Below are positions 1 through 8,501 of a stretch of DNA of 64,000 nt, piece after piece. The stretch covers positions 62,001-126,000 of the forward strand of contig JARGFZ010000001.1 in NCBI GenBank assembly GCA_029210965.1, in the 5' to 3' direction. The notes beneath the pieces are model-generated. The model had not been told where the DNA came from, made no database searches, and saw only the letters and a list, made by a program, of their open reading frames with translations. The stretch comes from a bacterium. GTDB lineage: Bacteria > BMS3Abin14. The translations under genes and the position numbers were made by a program. Position 1 is the first letter of the stretch, and the number at the start of each line of letters is the position of its first letter.

Positions 1-798
1 GTGACTGTCACAAAACGACCCATTGATGAACTTCTCGAGATCATGACGATACTCAGAGGGCCTGAAGGCTGCCCGTGGGACAAAGGGCAGACCCACGAAT
101 CACTGAAGCCCTACGTCGTGGAGGAAGCTTATGAACTGGTGGAAGCGGTGGAAGGAGGTCAGAACGGCGAGATCAAGGAAGAGCTTGGTGACCTTCTGCT
201 CCAGATTATTTTCCACAGCCAGATAGCCGCGGAAGCCGGCAGATTTGACTTCGATGACGTAGTCCAGGGGATCATCGAAAAGCTCCTGCGGCGCCATCCC
301 CATGTTTTTGGCGGGGAAAGGGCCGCCAATGAAGCGGAGGCTCTTCACAACTGGGAGCGTATTAAAGCTGAAACGGAAGGGAAAAAGAAAACAAAAAGGC
401 ACCCGGGCACCCCTATCCTCCACCGCGCGCTGCGAATGCAGGAAAAGGCAGTGAGTTTCGGCTTCGACTGGGAGGAGACATCCCAACTGTTCGAGAAGTT
501 GGAAGAGGAGATCACAGAAGTACAAGAGGCCGTCGCCAGTGGCAACCGTGAGGAGATCACCGAGGAGATAGGCGACCTGCTGTTTATGGCGGTCAACTTG
601 TCCCGCTACCTCGATATCCATCCCGAGGACGCACTGGAAAGGTCCATGAACAAGTTCACCAAACGGTTTCGATCTATGGAAGAAATGGCCGCATTGGATA
701 ACCGGCCCCTTGAGGATATGGAGCTTGGCGAGATGGAGAAGTATTGGGAAAGAGCAAAAATTCAGAATGCAGGACGCAGAACGCAGAACACAGAATGA
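1..798 (+). CDS. mazG: Nucleoside triphosphate pyrophosphohydrolase MazG
   Basis: 265 codons, the usual length of the two-domain MazG family (E. coli about 263). MazG hydrolyses (d)NTPs to the monophosphate and pyrophosphate in the cytoplasm. The first all-alpha domain has CPWDKGQTHESL followed by EEAYE (residues 41-45) and EELGD (60-64), the Mg-binding carboxylates; a second copy near residues 165-205 has EEEITEVQEA and EEIGDLL. It starts with GTG at base 1, so the ribosome-binding site lies outside the window, but the N-terminus aligns with full-length family members. The last residues (KIQNAGRRTQNTE) are encoded by a 7-bp tandem array, so the C-terminal tail is probably not conserved. Confidence 0.93.
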   Translation: MTVTKRPIDELLEIMTILRGPEGCPWDKGQTHESLKPYVVEEAYELVEAVEGGQNGEIKEELGDLLLQIIFHSQIAAEAGRFDFDDVVQGIIEKLLRRHPHVFGGERAANEAEALHNWERIKAETEGKKKTKRHPGTPILHRALRMQEKAVSFGFDWEETSQLFEKLEEEITEVQEAVASGNREEITEEIGDLLFMAVNLSRYLDIHPEDALERSMNKFTKRFRSMEEMAALDNRPLEDMELGEMEKYWERAKIQNAGRRTQNTE

Positions 799-873
799 GA
801 ACAAAAGCGGATAGCCGATCATTTTGAATCTCGAATCCATTTTGAGAACTGAAATTTGAGGTTTGAGATTCGT
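762..873. repeat. Degenerate 7-bp tandem arrays
   Basis: Two arrays. 762-798 has units GCAGGAC, GCAGAAC, GCAGAAC, ACAGAAT and forms the end of mazG including its stop. 824-873 has words of the type TTTGAGA/GAATCTC. They fill the mazG to next-gene gap. Confidence 0.8.
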
Positions 874-891
874 TTTAACCGGGAGAAAAAA

Positions 892-1482
892 ATGAAAAAA
901 ACAGATCTTCTGACGCTTGTACTGATCTTTGCTTTCACCATCGCACCTACTACACTACTGGCAGGTGAACTTGCCGGGGTTACCCTGGACAACACCCTCC
1001 GGATCGGAGGGGATACCGTTACTCTGGCAGGGATGGGGATCAGGACCAAAACTTTTCTCAAGGTCAAAGTCTATGTTGCAGGCCTGTACATGAAAAACCG
1101 GTCCAACGACCCAGCTGCTGTTATAGGATCGGAGCAGGCCAAGGCCATTGTAATGAGCTTCCTGTACAAAGAGGTTGAAGGAGAAAAGCTGCAGGAAAGC
1201 TGGCGCGAGGGATTTGAAGCCAATACTCCATCAGCCGGGCCGGAGCTGAAAAAACAAATGGACCAATTCGTATCCCTTTTTTCAGCATCGGCCATGGAAG
1301 GTGATAAATATATCTTCGCCTATGAACCCGGTATCGGTACAACAGTCAACCTCAAGGGCGACATTAAGGCAACAATTCCGGGAGCGGATTTTGCCAGCGC
1401 TCTCATGGCCATTTGGTTTGGTGACAAGCTGGGGGACGGAGGGTTGAAGACCCTGAAAAAAGACCTACTCAAGGGCATTTAA
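892..1482 (+). CDS. Secreted chalcone isomerase-like domain protein
   Basis: 196 aa from ATG 892, which has GGGAG about 7 bases upstream; a longer frame from TTG 856 would read through repeat DNA and lacks a good site. Residues 1-24 (MKKTDLLTLVLIFAFTIAPTTLLAG) form a signal peptide. The mature part matches the chalcone-isomerase-like (Chalcone_3) pattern: LRIGGDTVTLAGMGIRTKT, then VKVYVAGLYMK, and near the end a segment like GIGTTVNLKGD followed by FASALMAIWFGD. Bacterial members are periplasmic and of unknown activity; true chalcone isomerase activity is not expected. It stands alone between repeat-filled gaps. Confidence 0.75.
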   Translation: MKKTDLLTLVLIFAFTIAPTTLLAGELAGVTLDNTLRIGGDTVTLAGMGIRTKTFLKVKVYVAGLYMKNRSNDPAAVIGSEQAKAIVMSFLYKEVEGEKLQESWREGFEANTPSAGPELKKQMDQFVSLFSASAMEGDKYIFAYEPGIGTTVNLKGDIKATIPGADFASALMAIWFGDKLGDGGLKTLKKDLLKGI

Positions 1483-1493
1483 CGAACCGTAAC

Positions 1494-1632
1494 GGGGTAT
1501 CGAAGACCGCCTGACGCGGTGACACGGCGACGCGGCGGAAAAAAATACGCACAACTGGCCATAACTATAAACGGCAACACCGTGTATTTGAGGATTGCTC
1601 CCCGACACACCGATACCCCGACATTTCGATAC
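1494..1632. repeat. Degenerate 8-bp tandem arrays
   Basis: 1494-1538 reads GGGGTATC, GAAGACCG, CCTGACGC, GGTGACAC, GGCGACGC; 1601-1632 reads CCCGACAC, ACCGATAC, CCCGACAT, TTCGATAC. The period is exactly 8 in both. They occupy the gap before the osmoprotectant operon. Confidence 0.8.
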
Positions 1633-1686
1633 ATGTGTCTCGCGCTGGTTTTTTAGACAAAGCGAGACCAGACCAAGGAGGTAAAA

Positions 1687-2607
1687 ATGAGACGAATGAG
1701 CCTGATATCCTTTACCGTTGTCATCATCCTTATTCTAACGATCTCACCTGCCCTGTCAGCAGACAAGGTCGTCGTGGCCTCCAAGATCGACACGGAGGGT
1801 GCTCTGCTTGGGAACATGATTATCCTCATGCTGGAGAATGGCGGCATCGCCACTGAAAACAAGACAGAGTTCGGCCCCACGCCCATGGTCCGGAAGGCCA
1901 TCGCAGCTGGACAGATAGACATCTATCCGGAATACACTGGTAACGGTGCCTTCTTCTTTGGTCTTGCCGACGATCCTCTTTGGAAAGATGCGGCTAAAGG
2001 CTTTGGGAAGGTCAAGGAACTTGACATGGAGAGCAACAGCATTGTCTGGCTGACTCCTGCCCCTGCCAACAATACCTGGGCCATTGCCGGGCGAAAAGAT
2101 GTGGTGGACAAAAACAAAATACATAGCCTCGAGGATTTCGCCAGGTTCGTCAACGACGGGGGCAAGGTCAAACTCGCCGGAAGCGAGGAGTTCGTGAACA
2201 GCGCTGCCGCCCTGCCGGCGTTCCAGGAAGCCTACGGGTTCAATCTGCGCAAGGACCAGCTCCTCACTCTGTCGGGAGGCAATACGGCTCAAACAGAAAA
2301 GGCCGCCGCCCAGGGAGTGAACGGTGTGAACTTTACCATGGCCTACGGAACCGATGGCCAGCTGGCAGCTCTTGGCCTTATCGTTCTGAAGGATACCAAA
2401 GCTGTTCAGCCGGTTTACGAACCGGCTCCCATCGTGAGGAAGGAGGTCCTGGACAAATATCCCGGGATCGAGGTTATTCTGAAACCGGTTTTCGAATCCC
2501 TCGACCTGGTGATCCTCCAGACACTCAACGCAAGGATCCAGGTTGAAGGTTTGGACGCGAAAGCGGTGGCCAAGGGCTACCTGAAGGAAAAAGGGTTTAT
2601 TAAGTAA
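1687..2607 (+). CDS. yehZ: Osmoprotectant ABC transporter, substrate-binding protein
   Basis: 306 aa with an AAGGAGGT site 5 bases before ATG. Residues 1-24 are a signal peptide (ends SPALSA). The mature protein begins VVVASKIDTEGALLGNMI and continues EFGPTPMVRKAIAAGQIDIYPEYTGNG, the hallmark of the glycine-betaine/choline binding family (OpuAC type). It should capture a quaternary-amine compatible solute in the periplasm and deliver it to the two permeases encoded downstream. First gene of a four-gene unit in the order binding protein, permease, ATPase, permease, as in E. coli yehZYXW. The substrate cannot be told from sequence; YehZ-type systems are low affinity and OpuC types are high affinity. 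Confidence 0.85.
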   Translation: MRRMSLISFTVVIILILTISPALSADKVVVASKIDTEGALLGNMIILMLENGGIATENKTEFGPTPMVRKAIAAGQIDIYPEYTGNGAFFFGLADDPLWKDAAKGFGKVKELDMESNSIVWLTPAPANNTWAIAGRKDVVDKNKIHSLEDFARFVNDGGKVKLAGSEEFVNSAAALPAFQEAYGFNLRKDQLLTLSGGNTAQTEKAAAQGVNGVNFTMAYGTDGQLAALGLIVLKDTKAVQPVYEPAPIVRKEVLDKYPGIEVILKPVFESLDLVILQTLNARIQVEGLDAKAVAKGYLKEKGFIK

Positions 2608-2611
2608 AATG

Positions 2612-2690
2612 AGTCAGTACCCGGGAGCCAGGATCCAGGAGACATAACCTCCTTGCGGCTGACTCCTGACAACTGGCTACTGGGTCTTTT
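2612..2690. repeat. 7-bp tandem array between binding protein and permease
   Basis: Units include AGTCAGT, ACCCGGG, AGCCAGG, ATCCAGG, then CTGACTC, CTGACAA, CTGGCTA, CTGGGTC. The array ends two bases before ATG 2692, which argues that the permease starts there and not at TTG 2653 inside the array. Confidence 0.75.
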
Positions 2691-2691
2691 C

Positions 2692-3861
2692 ATGCGGGGT
2701 CTTTTCTCCATCAAAAAAGTACCCTTCAGCGCTGCTGCGTTGGGATTGGCAGCCATGTTTTTTTCCGGCTTCGTCACCTTCCGACCCAACAGAATTGCTG
2801 TGGGAAAAGCGGTGTTTCTAACCCAGACCCAGGGGTATCTATGGGTCGCAGTAGTAATATTATGGACCATACTTATCCTCCTTTCCGCCCTGCGCATCCC
2901 CGGTCGGATGCACCTCTTCTCCACCGGTTCGCTTTCGTCGACCCTCATCCTTTTACTTATGGCCACCGCCGCAAGGCACGCCTCATGGACGACCCAGAAT
3001 GCCGGATCCATAGCCCGGACCTCCCTCGGTCCGGCCTTCTGGACACTCCTGTTTGCCCTCATCGTCATCCTGACAGATACATGGCAAAGATCGGGCAAGG
3101 AGAAGAATTTCATCACTACAATGGGAATTGTCACTGGGGGGATCCTCCTGGGGATGCTGGTCTCCGGCGACCTTGATATGCTTTCCATCATGCGTGAATA
3201 TGCCAATCGGAAGGAACGTTTCTCTGGTGAACTGTTAACACACCTGGCACTTGCTGGCTCATCGGTGGGGCTTGCCCTTGGCCTGGGGATTCCACTGGGC
3301 CTGCTGGCACACAGAAAAAAAACCTTGTATGCACCTACATTCTTTACCCTCAATACCCTGCAAACCTTTCCGAGTCTTGCCCTCTTCGGCATACTCATAC
3401 CGGTCCTGGCGGCGGCGACTCTGAAATTTCCAGTCCTTACCGATATGGGGATAAAAGGTATTGGGGCCGCCCCGGCCATCATTGCCCTCACCGTCTATTC
3501 TCTCCTACCGGTGGCACGTAACACCTATATCGGGTTTACGACGGTGGATCCTGGGGCTATCGAAGCGGGAACGGGAATGGGCATGACCCGATCGCAGCTC
3601 CTTTTCAGAGTTGAGATCCCCATCGCCTCTCCAGTTATCCTCAACGGAATACGGGTTGCTCTTGTGCAGGCCATCGGCCTTACCGCGGTAGCGGCACTCA
3701 TTGGCGCCGGAGGGTTGGGGGTGTTTATTTTCCAGGGGCTGGGACAGGCAGCTAACGATCTGATCCTCCTGGGAGCCATCCCGACGATCTTCATTGCAGT
3801 CCTCGTCGATTCCCTTATGGGTGGCATTATTCGGATACTGCAACCGAAAGGTCTCAGATGA
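2692..3861 (+). CDS. yehY: Osmoprotectant ABC transporter permease (long form)
   Basis: 389 aa from ATG 2692 (no clear ribosome-binding site; a TTG at 2653 lies in repeat DNA). The N-terminal half (about 1-190) has several extra membrane segments. The C-terminal half is the BPD_transp_1 domain, with the EAA loop near EAGTGMGMTRSQLLFRVEIPIA and the segment ALIGAGGLGVFIFQGLG. The extra N-terminal membrane domain and the length near 385 aa are typical of YehY. It forms the inner-membrane channel with the second permease. The stop overlaps the ATPase start (ATGA), so the two are translationally coupled. Confidence 0.85.
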   Translation: MRGLFSIKKVPFSAAALGLAAMFFSGFVTFRPNRIAVGKAVFLTQTQGYLWVAVVILWTILILLSALRIPGRMHLFSTGSLSSTLILLLMATAARHASWTTQNAGSIARTSLGPAFWTLLFALIVILTDTWQRSGKEKNFITTMGIVTGGILLGMLVSGDLDMLSIMREYANRKERFSGELLTHLALAGSSVGLALGLGIPLGLLAHRKKTLYAPTFFTLNTLQTFPSLALFGILIPVLAAATLKFPVLTDMGIKGIGAAPAIIALTVYSLLPVARNTYIGFTTVDPGAIEAGTGMGMTRSQLLFRVEIPIASPVILNGIRVALVQAIGLTAVAALIGAGGLGVFIFQGLGQAANDLILLGAIPTIFIAVLVDSLMGGIIRILQPKGLR

Positions 3862-4940
3862 TAAGCCTGAACCAGGTGACAAAGGAATATCCCGGAAAAA
3901 TCGCAGTGGATGAACTTACTTTCGAGGTCGAGGACGGTGAATTCTGCGTGATCATCGGACCCTCCGGGTGTGGTAAATCAACGACGCTCAGAATGATAAA
4001 CCGGCTCATCCCGGTTTCCGGAGGGAGTATCACCCTCGACGGGAAGGATATATACAATTACCGTCCAGAGGAACTGCGACGCCAGATAGGGTACGCCATC
4101 CAGAGTGTGGGGCTGTTCCCCCACATGACAGTGGCAAGGAACATCGGGATTGTGCCCCAGCTCATGAATTGGGATATGTCAAGGATCAGACGGCGCACTG
4201 ACGAACTCCTTGATCTGCTTAACCTGGACCCTGGTGTCTACCGGGACCAGTACCCCCGTCAACTTTCAGGAGGTGAAGCACAGCGGGTGGGTGTGGCAAG
4301 AGCTCTTGCCGCTGACCCTGCCATCCTCCTGATGGATGAGCCGTTCGGGGCCATCGATCCCATCACGCGGGAGTCTCTCCAGACCGAATTCGCCAGAATC
4401 CAGAAGGAACTGAAGAAAACCATCGTTTTTGTCACCCACGACATCGATGAGGCGATCCGCATTGCCACGCGTATCCTGGTTCTCAAAGATGGGAAACTGG
4501 TGCAGTACGACACGCCGGAAAACATAATGACCGCCCCGGCCGGACGGTTCGTCACAGAGTTCATCGGTACCGATAGAGCTTTGAAAAGGCTGTCCCGGCT
4601 GCCTGCGGGCAACTATATGAAAAATGCTCCAAATATAAGGGATTCGGATCCCCTCCAATCTGCAGCCGGGCTGATCGCCGAGCATTTTTACCTTTGGGTC
4701 CTCGCCCATGACGGCACAGTTCTTGGCTGGCTGGATGAGAACAGTTTGAAAAGTGGTGAACCAACAGCTGGTCTTGCCATGACCAGCTTGGATTTCAGGA
4801 TGTCAGCTGTCGATACCGATTCAACCCTCAAGGAAGCTCTTTCCCGCATGGTCCAACAGGGGATCCGCAGCGCTCCCGTTGTGGACATGAAAGGAGTGCT
4901 TCTGGGTGAGATCAGGATGGGAGATATTCTTGAGGCGTGA
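3858..4940 (+). CDS. yehX: Osmoprotectant ABC transporter ATP-binding protein with CBS domain
   Basis: 360 aa. Walker A is GPSGCGKST (about residues 35-43), the signature is LSGGEAQRVGVARAL, Walker B is AILLMDEPFGAID and the switch histidine is in VFVTHDIDEA. After the nucleotide-binding domain (to about residue 240) there is a C-terminal extension ending in one clear CBS motif (TDSTLKEALSRMVQQGIRSAP, then VLLGEIRMGDIL). In OpuCA/OpuA proteins tandem CBS domains sense ionic strength; a second CBS unit may be degenerate in residues 255-310. It overlaps the upstream permease by 4 bases. Confidence 0.88.
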   Translation: MISLNQVTKEYPGKIAVDELTFEVEDGEFCVIIGPSGCGKSTTLRMINRLIPVSGGSITLDGKDIYNYRPEELRRQIGYAIQSVGLFPHMTVARNIGIVPQLMNWDMSRIRRRTDELLDLLNLDPGVYRDQYPRQLSGGEAQRVGVARALAADPAILLMDEPFGAIDPITRESLQTEFARIQKELKKTIVFVTHDIDEAIRIATRILVLKDGKLVQYDTPENIMTAPAGRFVTEFIGTDRALKRLSRLPAGNYMKNAPNIRDSDPLQSAAGLIAEHFYLWVLAHDGTVLGWLDENSLKSGEPTAGLAMTSLDFRMSAVDTDSTLKEALSRMVQQGIRSAPVVDMKGVLLGEIRMGDILEA

Positions 4941-4942
4941 AA

Positions 4943-5032
4943 GCCAGAATGTAGAACGTAGAACACAGAACGCAGAATAAAATCAACAGCTGACGATATA
5001 TTCCAATAGTGCACCGGTGCACATGTGCACAA
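4943..5032. repeat. 7-bp array followed by triple GTGCAC palindrome
   Basis: 4943-4979 has GTAGAAC, GTAGAAC, ACAGAAC, GCAGAAT. 5009-5030 holds three GTGCAC words separated by CG and AT, an 8-bp period that also makes two overlapping perfect 14-bp palindromes. It precedes the last gene of the transporter operon. Confidence 0.75.
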
Positions 5033-5061
5033 AAAATTTTGCATGTTGGATATTAAAAACC

Positions 5062-5814
5062 ATGACATCAACCACAAAAAAACAGATCCTTACTCTCGGT
5101 TCCCTGACGGTGGTTTTCCTCGTTCTCACCTTCTGGAAAGAACCGTGGCTGATATCGATGTCATGGCTTTTCCCCTCACTGGACCCCAAACTCGATAAAG
5201 TCATCTACGATATGGCTTTCTTCAGCCAGCTCGTCCTGGAACATGGGATACTGGTACTGGTATCAAGCGGTCTGGCAACCGTACTCGGTCTCGCCGCCGG
5301 GATCGCTGTGACCCGTTCCTGGGGTCGTGATTTCCTGCCCGCTGTGAGCGCCCTGGCCTCCATGGGCCAGACCTTTCCACCGGTAGCCATCCTTGCCCTG
5401 GCCGTACCTGTGATTGGTTTTGGGTTCAAACCCACCATAATTGCTCTCTTCCTGTACGGCCTCCTCCCCATCCTTCGCAATACGATAACCGGGATCGATG
5501 CGGTGGCTTCAGACGTACTGGAAGCAGCCTACGGAATGGGCATGACACCGTACCAGGTCCTCCGCCAGGTGGAGATCCCCCTTGCCATGCCGGTGATCCT
5601 TGCCGGCATACGTATTTCCACCGTGATCAATATTGGAACGGCCACCCTGGGGGCCACCATCGGTGCCGGGGGCCTGGGAAAACCCATTATCGCCGGCCTG
5701 ATCAGCGAGAACCCCGCCTTTGTACTGGAAGGGGCCATACTCGTAGGGTTGTTCGCCATTATCGTGGACACGGCACTGGGAGTGCTCTCTGTAAAAACAG
5801 GGTCCGGGGTTTAG
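5062..5814 (+). CDS. yehW: Osmoprotectant ABC transporter permease (short form)
   Basis: 250 aa from ATG 5062; a longer frame from GTG 5017 starts inside the GTGCAC palindrome and is unlikely. Five to six membrane segments; the EAA loop is EAAYGMGMTPYQVLRQVEIPLA and the family segment ATIGAGGLGKPIIAGL follows. It pairs with the long permease to form the transmembrane channel of the importer. About 120 bases separate it from the ATPase gene, filled by repeats, so it may depend on read-through. Its TAG stop lies within the first units of the next 7-bp array (GGGTTTA, GGGTCTG). Confidence 0.85.
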   Translation: MTSTTKKQILTLGSLTVVFLVLTFWKEPWLISMSWLFPSLDPKLDKVIYDMAFFSQLVLEHGILVLVSSGLATVLGLAAGIAVTRSWGRDFLPAVSALASMGQTFPPVAILALAVPVIGFGFKPTIIALFLYGLLPILRNTITGIDAVASDVLEAAYGMGMTPYQVLRQVEIPLAMPVILAGIRISTVINIGTATLGATIGAGGLGKPIIAGLISENPAFVLEGAILVGLFAIIVDTALGVLSVKTGSGV

Positions 5815-5926
5815 GGTCTGGGTTTCGGGTTTTTGGTTTTGGAGGCGTGTACTTCAGGTTTATATTCTGCGTTCTGGGTTCTGTGTTCTTTTTCCAGATA
5901 CCAGACACTAGATCCTGGACACTGCC
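5807..5926. repeat. Two 7-bp arrays between convergent genes
   Basis: 5807-5843 has GGGTTTA, GGGTCTG, GGTTTCG, GGTTTTT, GGTTTTG. 5864-5926 holds nine clean 7-bp units: ATTCTGC, GTTCTGG, GTTCTGT, GTTCTTT, TTCCAGA, TACCAGA, CACTAGA, TCCTGGA, CACTGCC. The word drifts along the array while the period stays 7. No separate terminator was seen between the converging genes. Confidence 0.8.
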
Positions 5927-5930
5927 CTTC

Positions 5931-7592
5931 TTACATCCCCTTATGACACCCGAGGCAGATCATCATTATGTTGTCCCCGGAAAGCCTGAGACGTTTTTTG
6001 TTCCCCGCGCCCTTGGCAGCAGCCTTATGTTTGATCACCCCTGCTTCATGGGGATTGTGGCAGGTGACGCAGGTTACACGGTTATTATAAAGAGGCAGCT
6101 TTACACCGATCTTTTCCACAGCTCCTTCTATAACGGCTAACACATCATCTGAAGGTTCTACGAGGTGGTCACCACCCACCGGATGACCTTTATCCAAGCC
6201 TTCGTGGCAGCATGTGCAGTATTCATCTATGGACTCGTCCTTAAACCCGGCGCTCTCGATCCCCAGCACCTGTTGATCCGGAAGAGAAGTGTGGCAGAAG
6301 AGACAGGACTGGGGTCTGACAATACCCCATTCGTCCAGCTGCAGATGGGCGTTCAGTTTTCCAAACTGTTCCGCCTTGTGGCACCGGAAGCAGAACTCGT
6401 TACGAACCGTGTAGCCGCCTCGTAAAAAATCCGGATTTACCTTCCCCACCGATTTTTTTTCCTCCCCACCTTCCTGCAGGGATGAGTCGTGGCAAGTGAC
6501 ACATGTGACTTTTCCTTCGGCCAGAGGCATTTCGAGGGGTATGACAACGTTTGATGATGGAACCATACCCACGGGATGGATATCTCTTCGTGCGAACCGC
6601 CCGTTATGACACCGATCACAAACGGCGCTGCGATCGCTTCCTGTCAGGAGCATGGGGTTTCCGTCCACCGGATCACCGAAATGGCATGAGATGCACATCA
6701 CATTCTTCCAGTGGGGGTTGATGCGATCCGAAGCTATTGCCAACGAAAGATAAACGGGACGGAGCATCTTCTTTTTACGATTAGCAGTATCGTGGGGATC
6801 GTGGCAACTGACACAGGTAAAGCGTCCCTGGATCAGGGGGATCCCCAGGGCCTCGAAATCCCACGTCTTGTCCGGATCGCCGAAGGGGTTGACCGCAAGA
6901 TAATGTCCGTTGCCCAGAGCATCGTGGCAAAAATCACAACTGGCTTGAACGTTGGAGTTGAGGATCTCGGATAATTTCTGGCCCTCTTCGGGTCTCGATA
7001 TGTGACAAAAGGTGCACGACTCGCTCGTCTCATCGTGGGGGGAACGGGTGTACATAGATCCTTTGTGACAGGCCGAACAAAGGTTGTCCTGCCTTGTTTT
7101 CTTCTTCTCAGTGTCGCCTCTGAGCAGGAAAGGTCTGTATTCGTCGGAGTGCATGTAGTGACAGCTGAGGCATATGACCTGGTCGCCAAGGGTTCCTTTT
7201 CCCAGAGGCAGCCAGATCTGAAGGAGTACGTCGGTATCGCTGGACGCGGGAACTCCCACCGGATGGAGGTGTGAAGGGGTGTGACACTCGAGGCAAAGAG
7301 AGATCGTATCGTCGTCCACCAGATACTGAAGGAACCGGCCATTTCCCAGTTGGACGTGACACTCGGAACAGGATATTTCGTGGGGGTTTTTTATCCGTTC
7401 AACTTTCTTGGCGTACTGTTCCAGACGACCTGTGAGGTCAAGGTCACCTGTGGTGGCGCAGTAAGCTGTTTCAGTTAACGTTGTAGCGAACAAAACAGCA
7501 ATGACACAGAAGACTGCAGCGGATGGGAAAAAGCGGCCCGGATTATAAGTATTTATCCAGCACAAAACAGATCTGGCCTGAATAAACCTCAT
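5931..7592 (-). CDS. Fifteen-haem c-type cytochrome
   Basis: 553 aa. A basic N-terminus and hydrophobic stretch (about 24-45, PSAAVFCVIAVLFATTLTETAYC) form a signal peptide or anchor. I count 15 CXXCH haem-attachment motifs, from CSECH near residue 60 to CLGCH at the very C-terminus; many are followed by DPH or NPH, and distal HPVG motifs occur, as in doubled-CXXCH multihaem proteins. It should be matured by the Ccm/Ccs system in the periplasm and carry electrons to or from membrane or extracellular partners. No catalytic site is recognisable, so a named reductase activity is not claimed. It faces the 8.1 kb small gene divergently. Confidence 0.9.
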   Translation of the reverse strand: MRFIQARSVLCWINTYNPGRFFPSAAVFCVIAVLFATTLTETAYCATTGDLDLTGRLEQYAKKVERIKNPHEISCSECHVQLGNGRFLQYLVDDDTISLCLECHTPSHLHPVGVPASSDTDVLLQIWLPLGKGTLGDQVICLSCHYMHSDEYRPFLLRGDTEKKKTRQDNLCSACHKGSMYTRSPHDETSESCTFCHISRPEEGQKLSEILNSNVQASCDFCHDALGNGHYLAVNPFGDPDKTWDFEALGIPLIQGRFTCVSCHDPHDTANRKKKMLRPVYLSLAIASDRINPHWKNVMCISCHFGDPVDGNPMLLTGSDRSAVCDRCHNGRFARRDIHPVGMVPSSNVVIPLEMPLAEGKVTCVTCHDSSLQEGGEEKKSVGKVNPDFLRGGYTVRNEFCFRCHKAEQFGKLNAHLQLDEWGIVRPQSCLFCHTSLPDQQVLGIESAGFKDESIDEYCTCCHEGLDKGHPVGGDHLVEPSDDVLAVIEGAVEKIGVKLPLYNNRVTCVTCHNPHEAGVIKHKAAAKGAGNKKRLRLSGDNIMMICLGCHKGM

Positions 7593-7662
7593 TATATACC
7601 CCCAATGCCCAAATCTGGAACTTTAACAAAAGCGGAAAATGTCTCCTCGGACCATTTTACAT

Positions 7663-7712
7663 CCGGTGGTGAGGCCCTTGGCGTGCCCCCACTCCTGTAG
7701 CCTCACCTCCGG
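7663..7712 (-). promoter_or_regulatory. Structured 5' leader of the 15-haem cytochrome gene
   Basis: A 50-base inverted repeat: GGTGAGGC pairs with GCCTCACC, flanked on both sides by CCGG. It lies about 70 bases upstream of the cytochrome start, with no U-run on either side, so it is not a standard terminator. I could not match it to a known riboswitch. The rest of the 507-base divergent gap (7593-8099) is AT-rich and shows no gene I can support. Confidence 0.45.
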
Positions 7713-8099
7713 AACCCTTATATGATACCGGACTCTTGTCGGCCGTTCAAGAAGGAGTTATGTGTCATTTTCGCCCCACACTATTGTTGCATAATCGCCA
7801 CATGTTTCCCCACCTATGGATAATTACCGCCTGTGAAGGAGAGGTTTCCATGAAAATAGAACCATGCCCTGATGTGAGCTCCGTCTTATATCCATTGATC
7901 ATTTCTCCCTTTATTAATATTTTCCTATATATTTTCAGCATGTTAGACAACATAACTTTTGTATCTGATCCCGTTATACTGCTTATTACCACCTGAATAC
8001 CCGGTGCAAATGTATTCTGTTGGCAGGACCACTTTCCCGGCACGGTTGTTGCTCTTACCTCTCATCAGATACCTACTGAACAGTGTGAAAGGAACTGAA

Positions 8100-8345
8100 A
8101 TGAAGAACTGCGAAACACTGGAAAGAATGCTCAAAATGTCAGCCGGCGACCGGGCAAAAACAGGAAAGATCGTGGCCCGTTCTTTCTATAAGATCCTTCG
8201 CGACAACGAATTTACACACGCTGAGATCATGGATGTGACAGGACACATACTGGACGGTGTGATCAAAGATATGAAGTCCAACGGAAAAGATGCTAAAAAA
8301 CCGGTTGATCTGATTTCCCGGCCATCTTCCAAAGAGGTTGCTTGA
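8100..8345 (+). CDS. Small conserved-looking protein of unknown function
   Basis: 81 aa from ATG 8100, with AAGGA about 7 bases upstream; a longer frame from 7959 has no ribosome-binding site. The protein is polar, probably alpha-helical, with residues LERMLKMSAGDRAKTGKIVA then SFYKILRDNEFTHAEIMDVT. No signal peptide, membrane segment or metal-binding motif is visible and I do not recognise the family. It is the only plus-strand gene in a cytochrome-rich minus-strand region. Confidence 0.6.
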   Translation: MKNCETLERMLKMSAGDRAKTGKIVARSFYKILRDNEFTHAEIMDVTGHILDGVIKDMKSNGKDAKKPVDLISRPSSKEVA

Positions 8346-8362
8346 ATCAACCCCTTCGTCAG

Positions 8363-8501
8363 TCCAAAGACCAAAGCCCAAAGACCAAAGAAGCCGTCAG
8401 TATGTCCCTCTACGCTAAGCCCCCCGATTTTTTGCCCTATAATTTGGGATATTAGTATTTTGTCCATGCCCTAAAGTTTGATTCCTTTGGACTTTGGACT
8501 C
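8363..8501. repeat. 7-bp arrays downstream of the small gene
   Basis: 8363-8392 repeats CCAAAGA/CCAAAGC four times; 8486-8501 repeats TTTGGAC, the reverse-complement word, so the two arrays could pair. Between them is AT-rich DNA with no gene. Confidence 0.7.

Noticed and set aside
2653-2691. TTG 2653 as the start of the long permease
   Set aside because: The 13 extra codons lie wholly in a 7-bp array; ATG 2692 follows the array directly and fits the family.
7593-7760. c-di-GMP (GEMM) riboswitch before the 15-haem cytochrome
   Set aside because: The conserved GEMM core and tetraloop-receptor segments cannot be found; only a simple long stem is present.
7736-7996. An 86-codon plus-strand ORF in the divergent gap
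   Set aside because: No family resemblance, ends in repetitive hydrophobic sequence, and overlaps the likely promoter region of both flanking genes.
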